This document shows, piece after piece, positions 10,995 through 22,865 of a stretch of DNA of 64,000 nt. The position numbers were made by a program, and so were the translations under genes. Source of the DNA: Trileptium ribeirensis (Eukaryota > Nematoda > Enoplea > Enoplida > Thoracostomopsidae). Positions within the stretch are counted from its first letter, which is position 1, and the number at the start of each line of letters is the position of its first letter. The stretch lies in NCBI GenBank assembly GCA_030248225.1, contig JASANE010012349.1:21541-85540 (forward strand). Direction: 5' to 3'. Below the pieces are notes generated by a model. It ran no database searches. It was not told the origin of the DNA and was given only the letters and a program-made list of their open reading frames with translations.

Positions 10995-13900
10995 ATATAT
11001 TTTAATGTTTTCGGCCAAAAAACTATAAGTAACAAAATTTTAACTTTATTACGGCTCAGCTACCATATTTGCACAGGTTTAGACTAATATAAAAAATTTC
11101 CTATACAGGGCTTTCCCTATACTGTGTATTTTTTACAAATTTCTTGACTTTCCCCATACAGCGGCTTCTGGAAAAAATATCACTGAGGAAAAGTAAGGCA
11201 CCTAAGGTTCACATAATCAGAGAAAATTTGAGCCAGATGGATTGAGCTATTCTGTGCAGATTGTCACCCAAAAGGACCCGTCTAATAAGAAGCCAAAATA
11301 TCTTAGAAAATATTATAGATTTTTTATTATGAGTTTGAGTTGTGCGTATTAAAATACTGTTTTTTGTGATTTTAGTATGGCTATATAACGAACATGCATT
11401 TATAATTTTAACATAAATCTGGAATTTTTGGGAGGCTAAATAGAGGCGAAATTGTGCGTCTAAATAGTTCGATTTCGCTAGAAACTAGTTATGCATACAT
11501 CAATTCTGGTTTGTTCTGTTACGGTCGTATCTCAAACAATGTCATCGTGTATAATGGCAACTTATAAAGTTGTTTAATTGCGATTTTCGCCTAAACACAA
11601 GCTAGCTAAAAAGCAGAACCTATAACGGTATGCTATATATTTGAACATAATTTCCAGTACAGAACAGACTCGAAAACATAGATCGATTTAACTATTGCAA
11701 TATGCCCACAGCAAAACAACAATCTTTGAGTGAAAAACGCATTAATAATGTGTACGTTTTAACTTGAACTTGAAATTAATTTTTGCAAAATAAAAACAAA
11801 TGACAATTAGATCTCAGTTTTTGGTAAAACATAACGAAATGATGAACGCTTCATGTAATATCGAGTTACTGGTGCTTGAAAATTCGTACATAAAAGGCTG
11901 GAGCAGTTGCGAAACATTTGAAAATAGCAATTGGAGCATTGCATGTCATTAATTTATAGTTAACACGCTGTGAGTATATATTATGCTGCAATACGTTCGT
12001 CAAATTTTACTAATGTTGTGAAATCCGAAATGTATAAATTAATGCAATGGTTGCCGCTGTACAGTTTTAGCTTCATAGCTTGAAAATGGGGATTTCGTGA
12101 AATAAAGACCGACATTAACTATTGAGCTAATTTTCGGAGCTGAAATTGATGTAAAAGTTGCTATTCCTTCATATAAAACGCTGGTTTAAACTTTGAAATT
12201 AGTAAATTTTCGGAAATCGGAACGTTTGCGATACAGCTACTGCAATTTGTTGATTCATCCTGGGAGATACACTAGCTTCCGCCTTATCAAATTTTCGATA
12301 CCCTTTCACTAAACTTATTAGCTTACGAATAAAACTTTTGACAGAGTATATAAACAGCTTTTACACGCCTTTTTTGTATGTGGATTTTATCAGTTTACGT
12401 TCAAAGGTATAGATATAAATTCAATGGCGACTGCTTTGAAAACAAATAATTTTAACTTGTAAAAGTTTTGTCAGAATCAATCAAAGAATCAATTGTGCTG
12501 TTCATAACATATTTATATATTTTTACGCTGTGATAATTTACGTACCGCGTATTGTTAACTTAATTGTTTTTTGCCGTCTTATTTAAATTATCTGTTGTTA
12601 TGTATTGTCGATCTTATCTTGACTAGACGAAGGTGTAGCTAACTCACTGTTCACATCCGAAAATTAAAATGTGTTTCGAAAAGGCAGAATTCTTAATGAC
12701 GTGGGTGGCAATGATTGTGGATAAAAGCATTGCTTCTTTTCCGATATTATACCGTCAAATTTGGATATGTGGAAATATCGCGATCGAGGTAATATGGGCC
12801 CATGACTCCATTAGGGGCAGGATATTATATCATTGGAAAAAGAACAGCTTAGAGCGGTGCTTGGGGAAACTATGCACAGATTAGTGTGCATTTATAGATA
12901 GTGGTCGAGGAGTACTGTATAAAACTAACACGTTACATAGCAGGGATGTCATATATCGATTGGCCCATTACTGTAATGAGGGTCTCCATCTTACCCTAGG
13001 TAAAACGAAAATTTACAGCACACTTTGTGCTCCTAAGCTCCAATGAATACTGTAAGATCTTTTGGAGTCAAGCATTTCAAAGTTGACTTCAGTGCAAGGT
13101 GTTCTCGATTTACTGTTCACATCAACATAGCTAAATCTTTTTGATGTTCAGCCATGATAACCTTTGATAACACTAGGTTATCTGTCTATGTATTGATTAT
13201 ATATTAGCGGGCACTACGGTGTCACGAAGTAAGCGAACATTTCTCATTTACGAATTTCGAAAAGCAGACGACCACACTCTAAAGAATAATCTATTTTCTG
13301 TTGATTGGTACGCTAGTGATTGCGTAGGAGTTATGTGACTCAAGAAAAATGAGACCGCTCCACTTGGGACTAATATGTACTTCTAAAGCCGGGAAATTCG
13401 AGTTGCAAAAATATACAAAAGTATTTCCGATTTGTTGAGAAATAAACCTATAGAGCGGGTTTCCGTATTATTTATGTCAAATTCGCATCAGCTCACATTT
13501 TTGAACAACGCTTTATGTAACCGCAATGTTGCCACAAACCCAGTGGTCAGCTGAATTTGCGGCGGTTTTAAGAAATGAAATGCTTCAGACCCACTGAACC
13601 GAAGACCTATTTTGCTAATGTCTACTAATTGTAATCTCATGTAAAATATTATAAACGAGTCCTCAATTAACTATTTGAGATCAATGGCATGGCATTCATT
13701 ACACAGCCTTTAGAATGTCCAACGCTTTGGCAATCTGGTGGACATAGCTTATATCGATTTTGCACGTGTAGATACCGTATCGCATAATAAATTGTACTAA
13801 ATTAAATTTGGTATAAGAGAAAATGTCTATACTAAGATAATTGCTCTTCTAATAATGCAATCCTTCACAGTGAAAAGTGGATGTCCATTCTCTTTATACG

Positions 13901-15618
13901 TTTGTAGTCAAATCAGGTTTACCACAACCCAACCTTATTCCTCATGCATATATGTTGTGCATAATTTCATGTAGACCGTAGAATCTTTGCAGATGATGTT
14001 AACTGGCACAACTGTCTCAAATTCAAAAACGCTGCGAGAAAATATTCAACTTCTGCTGAACAAAAGTTGGGCATGTATTTGGCTGTTACAAATTGCTGTG
14101 CCAAAGTGCAGCATTCTGTATTTAGTAAGAAATTACTCCGACGCATGCCATTTAAATAAACAGCGATATTTTGCAAACAGTTCAGTGCTGTACCACGTTT
14201 CGGTGTTATTTTACCGAAAGATGTTATTAAACCATTGTGTCACTGGAGATATGTCTGCAAAAAGCCGTATCGAGTAATATTCTTTTACTACTTAATAACA
14301 AATAAAATAATTACTCCTTAATGTGTCTATACTGCCTAGGTTAAGTCAATAGTTGAGTACTCTAGTCAGACTAGGTTTCCACGTTACCCGACATCGATAC
14401 CGTTGCAACATGTGCACAGTTGCTTCACTCATAGCGAACTGTACGCTCAGCAGGACTTGAGCAATGCTCATATTTAGCTCCCTGAAACACTTGCAACTAG
14501 AATATCCAGAGATACGGCCACTCATTGATTTCCAGATGGTTTGCAAATGTTTGCGCAATTATTATTACCCATTTATACATGGATAATTTTTCCTTACTCA
14601 CAGTCGAGCAGAATCCGTTCTTCATAAATTTGTATGTTTCAAACCCACGGGCGGCGATTCTGAGGGTGATGAGGGGGTCGCATTCTCCCAGAAATCAAGA
14701 TCCTGGGACAAGAACTAAAGAAAGATAATGCTCATCCCACCACTATTTTTGGGGGGTGGGGTCGCCGCACCAGTTCAAACCTCTAAACCTGGTAAAATCA
14801 TAGAAATAGAAGTAATTGGAGCAGGAAAAATACAGGTTTTCAAAATTTGCAACTAATACATATTAAAATTTTGATAAATGTACATTTCTACAAGATTCAA
14901 TAGTATAGCGTAAACTGCGGATCTAATAACTGGTTCTGGAGTGATATTTAATTAAACTTGTAATATTTTCTTCGTCGTTTCAAAGCATATACTCAGTGTT
15001 AGATGATTAAAAATAAATAAATGACCTTTACATAAATTTTGTAATTATAACGACAGGCAAAGATGGTGAAGGTAAATAATATTGAGCATGCTACATCTAT
15101 ATACTGCATTCAATATAGATTGCATATATCACACTATATAAGTATACATTATATGGTTTATGAATATATTATACACATATAAAAATAGTTTATATAAATA
15201 TAAAATATACTTATATATTGCAAATGTATAATTTATTGCATATAATTATGATTGCAGGCATATATTATATAACCTTATCCATAAACTAGGGTTTGTGCAT
15301 GACGACCACTCTTAAAACTGGGAAAAACGCGAAAACTCCCGCCTCATCAAATCCGGGTTAGCATTAGAATGCAGGGAACTTTCATACTCTTCTCTAATGT
15401 TCTCTTGGTTTACCTTATTGTTTTCCAAAATTATTTCGGATTTTAGAGAATTTACAAGTTATCAATGCTTGCTTTTCATCGTGATCATAATTTTTAAAGA
15501 ACACAAGACTTTCATTTAGAAGCGTATTTGTCATAATTAATTGAATTGAATTGATACATTTATTTCTTTAGCTTTCTCGCGGAGATAAATTATGTTGTAA
15601 TCCTTCACTGTCACAAGT
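10995..15618. other. No recognised gene
   Basis: AT-rich sequence with no coding domain I can identify. The stretch 15100-15280 is strongly enriched in tata-type low complexity. Confidence 0.5.
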
Positions 15619-15984
15619 TGAATAAATAGAAATATTTAAAGAACAATTTATATCTTTTAGTTAGTCATTGATAAGATCACACTCGATGAAGAGTTTGTAT
15701 TCGAATGCTCAGATACAAAACCTGAACAATAAATGAAAATAAACAAAAGGTACTGTTTTTAACACAATGAACAATCCTCCGTTCCGATCCGGCAGGACAA
15801 ATTCTTCCCAAGAAGCTTACTGACTGGTGGCCGATTCAAGCACATGCCGTAACAATTATACAACTGTCATTAAGTTTCTAATCCGAAACAGTAACACTTT
15901 AGCTTTAAAACTTGTGTACAATATTGCTTAAATAGCACAATTCAGCAAGAATTGGGGCCGTTGTATAGTGCAGGAAATCTCCCA
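15619..15984 (-). repeat. 3' LTR (short form)
   Basis: On the plus strand it begins tgaataaatagaaatattt and ends gaaatctccca. It matches the right LTR closely, for example at gatcacactcgatgaag and at cttgtgtacaatattgc. It lacks the ~350 bases that occupy 17713-18064 of the right copy, which makes it about half as long. Confidence 0.75.
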
Positions 15985-16012
15985 TTGTAATACCTCCCAC
16001 CTCATTCGGGGA
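15985..16012 (-). other. Polypurine tract of the LTR element
   Basis: Read on the minus strand this is a purine-rich run containing gaggtgggaggt, directly before the TGGGAG start of the 3' LTR. This position matches the plus-strand primer site of LTR retroelements. Confidence 0.6.
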
Positions 16013-16101
16013 GATCGCCCGATTGCTATTCAACAGGGAGAAGCAGAACCAGACGACGAACGTCTCTTCGCACCGTAGTTCCCTTTTTCCCATGATAATA
16101 A

Positions 16102-16975
16102 TCAGTACAAACCTTTACTATCAGAGTACACAGCTATAACTAAGCCCAACCGATATTCACCGCGAACAGCGTTCTGATCGGCCACCATAACCACATCTCC
16201 GACGCATAAATTGCTGCGCTCCACGTGCCAATCCGGCCAGATCACGACTGATGGAAACATTAATTTATTCCACTCTTTCCAAAACTTATCTGTTACTTCT
16301 TGAATGTAGCGAAATAGATCGTCCGAAACACTGTGCCACGAGCCGCCAGGAATTCGGGAACTCGCTCGTCCCAAAAGTAACTGATTTGGACACAAGTAGT
16401 TCAAAGCCAGGTCATCGCTACCACTGGAGGAGAAGATCGCTAGCGGTCGTTGGTTGACCAATTCTGCTGCTTCAAAACGTACTGTTTGAAGTTCGCAAAA
16501 TGATAAAACAGAAGCGCCCACCAAAAGCATCAATGCCTTTTTCCTATCTTCACCATTATTTCCACTGTGCCATTGGTGTGTGGCGCATCCAGTGGGTGTA
16601 ATCTCCATTCGGTAACAACTGGCGTTCCATGTTGCTCCAATTCAGTACCGTCCACGGATAGAATGAACGTGTTCAGGTCTCTGGCCGCACCTACGAAATT
16701 TATTCCTGGGTCACTATATATTACACCTGGGCAACCATATAAAGCTTGAAATCGACGTTGTACTACTATGGATGCATCCGAAGCGTAGTCGCGTGGCAAA
16801 TCCGCGCATATAGCCCGAGTCGACATCCAGGAATACACACATCCCATTACTTTGCTTCTAGATCATTGGTTAACTTCTCCTCGTACAATAAGTGGACCAA
16901 AATAGTCGACAGCAGTGTAGTAGGAAAGTGGGCTGGGCCTCACCCGAAAAGCAGGGATGTCGGCCATTACCTGGC
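16102..16975 (-). pseudogene. BEL/Pao integrase core and C-terminal fragments
   Basis: Two overlapping minus-strand frames (16530-16847 and 16102-16608) together resemble the integrase part of a BEL/Pao polyprotein. The upstream frame has a core-like region with CVYSWMSTRAICADL and VIYSDPGINFVGAARDL. The Asp in YSDPG sits where the second catalytic Asp is expected. It is followed by LDAPHTNGTVE, where a conserved Pro and Gly region normally lies. The other frame carries LLLGRASSRIPGGSW and a tail with VGDVVMVADQNAVRGEY, like the C-terminal domain. The frame change near 16530-16610 breaks the gene. Codons upstream of 16847 continue the similarity towards 16975 but are interrupted by stops. It is non-functional as it stands. 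Confidence 0.75.
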
Positions 16976-17326
16976 CTACGCCTTTTTCCAAAGACGGGGA
17001 CAAATAACACACTTGTACCCGAGAGCTTTTACAATTAGTCTTCCTCCCAGTACCAATGCTTGATTACACAGCTTTACCACAGTTGAGTCCACTCTATCAT
17101 AGGCTATCTTCCTAATTCCTTCAGAGTGGATAATCTCCATATTAATTCTTGATTTTCCATATATACGTAGTCTTAGAGCATCTTCACCTGGACATCTTAG
17201 CAAGAGATGCTCAGCTGTGTCCCTTTCGTTGCATACACTGCAGTACTGCGTGTTTGCAAGTTTCGTGTAATACAGATTGGCGTTCAGTCCATTATGCCCT
17301 GTTATCAGGTTTACAGCCAATCTCAA
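16976..17326 (-). pseudogene. Chimeric ORF: LINE-like RNase H tail joined to BEL/Pao integrase N-region
   Basis: This is one open minus-strand frame of 116 codons. The first ~60 residues contain LITGHNGLNANLY, YCSVCNERDTAEHLLLRCP and LRLRIYG. This is the pattern of the RNase H and cysteine-rich tail of non-LTR retrotransposons. The last ~30 residues contain LGGRLIVKALGYKCVICPRLW, like the zinc-binding start of the BEL/Pao integrase encoded just downstream. The joint lies near residue 80. Either a LINE piece was captured or deletions fused two insertions. The frame is open across the joint. Confidence 0.55.
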
Positions 17327-17441
17327 TCTTTTCTTATTCAGCTTTTCTTATTTAAGTACTTACTGTATATAACCCTTATCTGAGGTAGAAGGGTTGTTGT
17401 CTGTCTGCATTTCTTTTCTGAATCCCATAGACCATGTAGAG

Positions 17442-18180
17442 TGGAGATATAGAAATATTTTAAGAACAATTTATATCTTTTAGTTAGTCATTAATAAGAT
17501 CACACTCGATGAAGCGTTTGTATACGAATGCTCAGATACAAAACCTGAACAATAAGTGGAGCTAAACAAAAAGGTACTGTTTTTAACACAATGCTTTAAT
17601 TAACAATCCTTCATTCTGATCCTGCAGGACAAATTTTTCCCAAGAAGCTTACTGACTGGTGACCTGGTGACCGATTCAATCACATGCCGTAACAATTATA
17701 TAACTGTCATTATGCACCACTGTCGTGCTACCACGATAATCAAAACTTACTAGCACATAAATACTTGATCAACCAGTATGGAGAACTCACCAGCAATCAT
17801 CCACCGATTGAATGTGACCCTTGAACCATTGAGCTTATGTAGCATAAAAAATCCCGATAATTGCACGCTAACTGCTGTCAAGCCATAGTTGGGCGCTGTG
17901 CTGAATATTATTAGTGCGGTTGCCACCGCAATTCAGAAAACAACAGCGTAAACGGCGAAGAGTAACAACCAAAATGAAACTCAGATTGTCCGACCGTTCG
18001 AACATTTATACATTTTGGGAGCGAGCTACCCGAATGACCAAATTTGCGTATGACAATCTAATTTGAATAAGTTCCTAATCCGAAACAGTAAAACTTTAGC
18101 GTTAAAACTTGTGTACAATATTGCTTAAATAGCACAACTCAGCAAGAATTGGGGACGTTGTATAGTGCAGGAAATTTCCA
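17442..18180 (-). repeat. 5' LTR (long form)
   Basis: On the plus strand it begins tggagatatagaaatattt and ends gaaatttcca, matching the left LTR at both ends. It carries a ~350-base internal block (17713-18064) absent from the other LTR. The two ends of this pair have diverged by many substitutions, which implies an old insertion. Confidence 0.75.
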
Positions 18181-18393
18181 TTCTAACTGTTTCACCGCAC
18201 AAAGCAACTCCAGAGAACGGGAATTTAAGTTCGAGCAGGTGGGTTCTGTCGCGCGCAGTCTGATCCCCGTGGTCGTGTAGCTGCGCAGCTTGAACCGCCG
18301 TAGATTTATCAAGCTGTTGTAAGTTTGAGTAGCACAGTTAAGATCATTACCATTTTCCGGCGTATCAGCCAATATAATACACTGTTTGTGCAA

Positions 18394-18539
18394 ATGGTCC
18401 GTATATTATGTATCATGTTGCTTGCACATGTACTATTCTGCGTAGCATCAGGTTTTGCGCAAATGCAAATTTACAGCGATATAGAGGGTTGTTGCTGCAG
18501 ACAAAGCTGTTATATTAGTCCAGAGTTAGGTAATTCATT
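18394..18539 (+). CDS. Candidate signal-peptide exon of a small Cys-rich secreted protein
   Basis: The ATG at 18394 has A at -3 and G at +4. The frame begins MVRILCIMLLAHVLFCVASG, a good signal peptide. It then has FAQMQIYSDIEGCCCRQSC, with four cysteines in five positions. A plausible donor TTAG|gtaatt at 18539/18540 would end the exon. If unspliced, the frame stops after 60 codons at 18573. It lies 214 bp beyond the right LTR of the BEL/Pao element. I do not recognise the family. A chance ORF is possible. Confidence 0.3.
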
Positions 18540-18573
18540 ATATACAGTTGTTACAAATATAGTAACAGTTTGA

Positions 18574-19299
18574 GTAACAAATTTCGCTTACTGCCAGGCG
18601 AATGATTAATTAGTGTAGTAGGCTCTACATAGAGCTAAATACAAACATTCATAATGAATAAATCTTTTACAATGATTACAACCCTAGTAGCATTTTAAGT
18701 TATATGTCCATTTGACGCCAAAATTTGTAAACATTTCGCGCTGCTCATGATTTTGACTCATGACGGATTTATTAAATTCAACTGTTAATTTAAATTATTT
18801 AATTGCATATGAAAAAGCTCCACAGTAGCATCAATTGCATCTGCTATAAAATATGAAATATATTATAATAAAAATATTTGAAACAGTAAAATATTTGCAG
18901 TATTACAATCACAATGGGCGAATATAAATTTATCTTAAAAATGTCACTGAATTTATGTAGTTCACAAACAAATTATTGTTCGATGGCCAGTGGATTTATT
19001 CTGCATGCGGGAACTGTTAATTATTGCTACCTCATAATGTATATCCTTACTCATACTCAAATGTTCCTAAATTAATGGTGAAGGACGTTTGAAGAATTTA
19101 AACAAGTTTTCGTGGTATGTACAAGGATACCCAGATTTGGCCAAAGTTGTACGAAGTTCGTACTCTTCTTGTCTTTAAAACTGCAACTTAAAACTATTGC
19201 TTTGGTTCCAAGGGAGACAAACGGATGATAGTTTGTTATTCAAGTCAAAGATAAATAGTTTCGTGGTGTACTATCCGACAGACGTGAGAACGAGCTTTA
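18574..19299. other. No recognised gene
   Basis: AT-rich sequence. If the exon above is real, its next exon should lie here or further right, but I could not identify one. Confidence 0.4.
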
Positions 19300-19470
19300 A
19301 TTTTCAGGCTCCACTCGGCTCGGCTCGAAATTAAAAATCCAGCCTCGAACCTCATCTTGGCTCGTTTAAATTTTTGAAGGCAGATTCGATGCTCGGTTGG
19401 GCTCGGTAAGGCTCAGTTCGGTTAGGCTATAAAGCCAAACAGAGCCGGATCTGAAAGCTCGGTTCTAACG
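19300..19470. repeat. Degenerate ggctcg low-complexity tract
   Basis: The phrases ggctcg, gctcgg and ctcggttgggctcgg recur irregularly over about 170 bases, with a GC content above the flanks. Confidence 0.6.
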
Positions 19471-19924
19471 TCTACTGTCGGGCGAATCAAACTGTCCAGC
19501 TTTAAAGTAACATATTGTAAAAAGGCGAATATTATGACTGGGTTTTTGAAGTAGGAACTCAACACCCAGAACCGATTAGGCATGGCGTAAAACGTTAATG
19601 TAAAATATACGATAGTTTGCTACCTGCCAAACATGTAAATTATTCGCCAGCCACACTTTTATACATTGTGCCACTACAAAAGTTACATGAAAATACTGAC
19701 AAGTTGACGGTTTACCCGATATGAAGAAAATCAAGCATAATAGATGTAGAAGAAAGTAATACAATCGACTGTCGACTCAAACACGGGAATTGTCGCTTTT
19801 CGATGGCATGTATAATTTAACTGTGGAATTACGTTTTTATATACAGGTGCATATATAAAGACGGGATAATTCAATAGCTACAGTTGCTATTCGACATTAA
19901 ACAAAAAGTACAAACTATAGGGCG

Positions 19925-20100
19925 AAGGCGTAGTGCATGCCAAGCCGTTCTCGAAATACTCAGCCTAAGCTCTAACCTAAGCATCGGTTCTTATATGAGA
20001 CACACCAAACTTTAACCTAAGTCGGGGGGCCGTCACCCTCCGAACCCCCTCTCTAAGTTGTTCTTTTTCCTAGCAATGCAAAGTATTGCCCCTCAGATTT
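19925..20100 (+). repeat. Dispersed repeat family R1, copy 3
   Basis: It shares gttctcgaaatactcagcc, ttatatgagacac, aacctaagtcggggggcc and ccctccgaaccccctct with the other R1 copies. Confidence 0.6.
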
Positions 20101-20781
20101 ATCTGATCCAATTATAGAATGACCGTTATCTGTTTTAGAACGTAATACAAATATAAAGATGATGTGGTGTATATTTTTGGGTGTTTCTATAATGCTTTGT
20201 ATCATTCGTGTCCCAGAGCAGAAATTGGTATGAATATTACAGCATCTTGCGTCGATAGCTCCAGCCATAAAAGCGTGAATTTTAGTGATGCATCGACAAT
20301 TTAGTACAAGTGGACTAATACAAGGCTGTTCAAAAAATGTGTTTTAGATCATGCTTATGACAATTTTTTTTTCGATTTTTTGGCTTATGGATTCTGGAAA
20401 ATACCTTTAATAATAATTTTTCTTAAATTCCATTTGAGCTGCAATGATGAGCTGAGTCGAACGATGTCAAAATTCTGTTTTCATCTTACCGGACTCGTTT
20501 GAAAAAGACGCATGTAACACGCCAACTCAAAAAAGACTGTACCGGTTCGGACACAATATTCATTCTGCACAGCTGCTCATCAATACGGTTCGAAAAAAGG
20601 TATATAAAAATACATTTTTAGAGAATTTTTTAAAAAATTTTCGATACCCATATATTTCAATGTAAAAAACGGAAAAAACGATGTGAGTTTGAGCTTTATA
20701 GACGTTTTCTGCCCACCTTTATGAGCTGAATCGAAACACACTTAAGTTACAGCTCGACATTAATAATTCTCTCCCTGGGAA

Positions 20782-21077
20782 CTAATCGAAAAAACCCGTC
20801 GCTTGATCGTCGCGATCGAGTCCATCTTTTATATCTCCCAACAAACCCATATTCAGCTTTTTAATAATGTTGCTCATAGACGGTAATTGCTCTAAAAATT
20901 TGCAATAAGAAGCCGACCAGAAGAGTAGATTGCTGGGAAAAGGGTGGTAGGCTGCGGCGTGGGGTACGGCCTGGTAGTCCAGTCTGGAAACAGAATTAAC
21001 AATCCAAGACATCAGCGTGTGTGCTTTTATGATATTGTTGCTTCCAAACTGCCTGCATTTGTCATACACAGGCACTC
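20782..21077 (-). CDS. Candidate terminal exon of an unidentified gene
   Basis: A minus-strand acceptor ttcgtttcag| at 21078 is followed by 296 bases open to a TAG at 20782. That gives 98 codons, the first shared with the previous exon. Base composition is GC-richer than the surroundings. The peptide includes KCRQFGSNNIIKAHTLMSW, then LDYQAVPHAAAYHPFPSNL and LFWSASYCKFLEQL. It ends acidic (DGLDRDDQATGFFD). The balanced amino-acid composition and the acceptor favour a real exon over a chance ORF. I do not recognise the protein. No upstream exon was identified, and no AATAAA was seen close downstream. Confidence 0.4.
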
Positions 21078-22140
21078 CTGAAACGAATACAAACTGACTG
21101 CGAAGGCACATCCAATGACTTGCATTTTACTTAAACGTCTACTTTTGCTCAGGCTCCAGTAACTGGCTAGATCCCACATAATGCGTGATTTTATTTCATC
21201 TGTTATAACGTTTTGTCAAGGAGTAGCTTCAATTTAATATTCTAACTTTGGCGAAACAGTTTCTTTTCCTGCAGTTTCACAGAACTACATATTATAGCTT
21301 GGATTCATTTAAAAGTATACCTAGTCGCAGTATCACTTGTGTAACCGGGTTTCATCATGGTGATCCAGTTTGAATCAAGCATTAAAAAGAGCATTAATTT
21401 ATTAACAGGTATTCCGCTCAGTTCCTAAGGCAAGGAAACCAAAGAAGTTTACACAAAGCTCTGCCGGCAATATCACATATTTCATCGGTCATTATTTTAT
21501 TAGAACTGCTGGATCAACACTTACTGATGTTGAGCTCGATTGAGTTTTGATTTAGTGAGTCATTTGAAAACTTAAGCATCTGTTTTATTACATAGAAGTA
21601 TCAGTATTTACCGAGCAAGCGTCATTAAGTAGCAAATAGTAGGGTGTAATTTAATACGCGTGAAATTTTTTGGACATTTTTGTGATTTTAAACCAGTTCA
21701 ATTTGAAAATTCCCAATGTATCCAACACTTTGAAATTGGACGTCATCAATATTTTTAATGTTTATTAACTATTCCCTATGTAAAGTAAATCAGATTTGTT
21801 AGCTATGTTGTTCGTAGTTTAATTAAAGCGATAGCGAGGACAGAAGTCGCCCACAACTTTAGCATCCCTGGGGACAGAAATCCTCCAATATTGGCCTCTT
21901 CGTATTGAGGGTCATCAGCGATTTTTCGGCTTTCCCTGCAAAAAACGGGCGTCTTCGCTTCGCTGCCGACGAACTTTTGGGGTCCCACGGAAATGGGCCC
22001 TGGAAATTTTTTTAATTGGACCGCTTAAACATCCCGAGTAGACTAACTATGAAGAATACTGTCTGAAATTCCTTTTGAAGCTAAAAATTCGTTTAGTTAA
22101 GTACAAAATAATATATATAGAATATAAAAAGCTTAGAAGT
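21078..22140. other. No recognised gene
   Basis: AT-rich. A short GC-richer patch at 21840-22010 has overlapping ORFs without a recognisable domain. Upstream exons of the candidate at 20782-21077 would be expected to the right of it. Confidence 0.4.
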
Positions 22141-22149
22141 CACTGTTTG

Positions 22150-22430
22150 CACAGAGCTGTGCCCGGGTACGGGTACCCGGCGCTGGCCCGGGTACGGCTG
22201 CCTGTGGGTACTCGCAGGTTTCGGAAAGTAATCGCAAAATCTTTAGCACAACCCCGAGTACCCACCAATGATCCGCTTGCGAGAATAACCGCCCATGGTG
22301 TTACATATTATGTTTTGCGACAAGAAATGGAGGGTGGGTGAGTGGGTCGTTCGTGGGTCATGTGGGTCGCCACGTTTGGCGGGTCAAGGTGGGTCGTGTG
22401 TCGACTGGTGTGGGTCGTGGGTCATCATGT
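22150..22430. repeat. GC-rich gggtac/gtgggtc low-complexity tract
   Basis: It begins with cccgggtacgggtacccgg-type palindromic phrases and passes into many gtgggtc words (22330-22430). Short ORFs here arise from the repeats. Confidence 0.65.
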
Positions 22431-22569
22431 TGTTAACACTAGGTCCAACTGCGTGCTACTCCGAAACCCAAATGTCACATTGTTCAATATATAACTGGTG
22501 TAATGAATTTTAGACTGATTACAGTAGACTTAGTGTTGTGTTGTCGAATGATCGTACAAGACACCAAGA

Positions 22570-22865
22570 GGTTCCCGTTACTGGGCGCTGTAGCAGCCAC
22601 TAGGCAATTCCTTTTAGTGGGAGCCGTAGACGTAGAGACCATTAGGCGACTCGCGGCTCCCTTTGGTGGACGCTGTAGAAGCCTGTAAGCGGTTCCGTTT
22701 ACTTTGCGCCGTATATGTTGCCAGAAGTTTCATATTTGGTGGACGATGCAGAGGAAACTAAGCCTTTCCCTTCACTGGGCACTGTAGAAGCCAATAGATA
22801 GTTTCCTTTAGTGGGCGCTGTAGACCACAAGGAGGCTCACTTTAGGCCTTGCAGAAGTGCAAATT
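22570..22865 (+). repeat. 36-bp degenerate minisatellite
   Basis: The core gggcgctgtag and its variants start at 22583, 22619, 22668, 22704, 22741, 22777 and 22813. Steps are 36, 49, 36, 37, 36 and 36. A further weak copy follows near 22845. The consensus is roughly tttagtgggcgctgtagaag plus ccaataggcaattcc. The unit is a multiple of three, but no single frame stays open across the array. Confidence 0.8.

Larger units (their letters stand above)
15619..18180 (-). mobile_element. Decayed BEL/Pao-type LTR retrotransposon
   Basis: Two related direct repeats (15619-15984 and 17442-18180) flank a 1.46-kb interior that codes on the minus strand for integrase-like fragments. A purine-rich tract abuts the inner edge of the left repeat, as expected for a 3' LTR of a minus-strand element. 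The bulk of gag, protease and reverse transcriptase is missing. No matching target duplication was found (caagt on the left, ttcta on the right). The BEL/Pao call rests on the integrase region and is inferred by eye. Confidence 0.75.
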
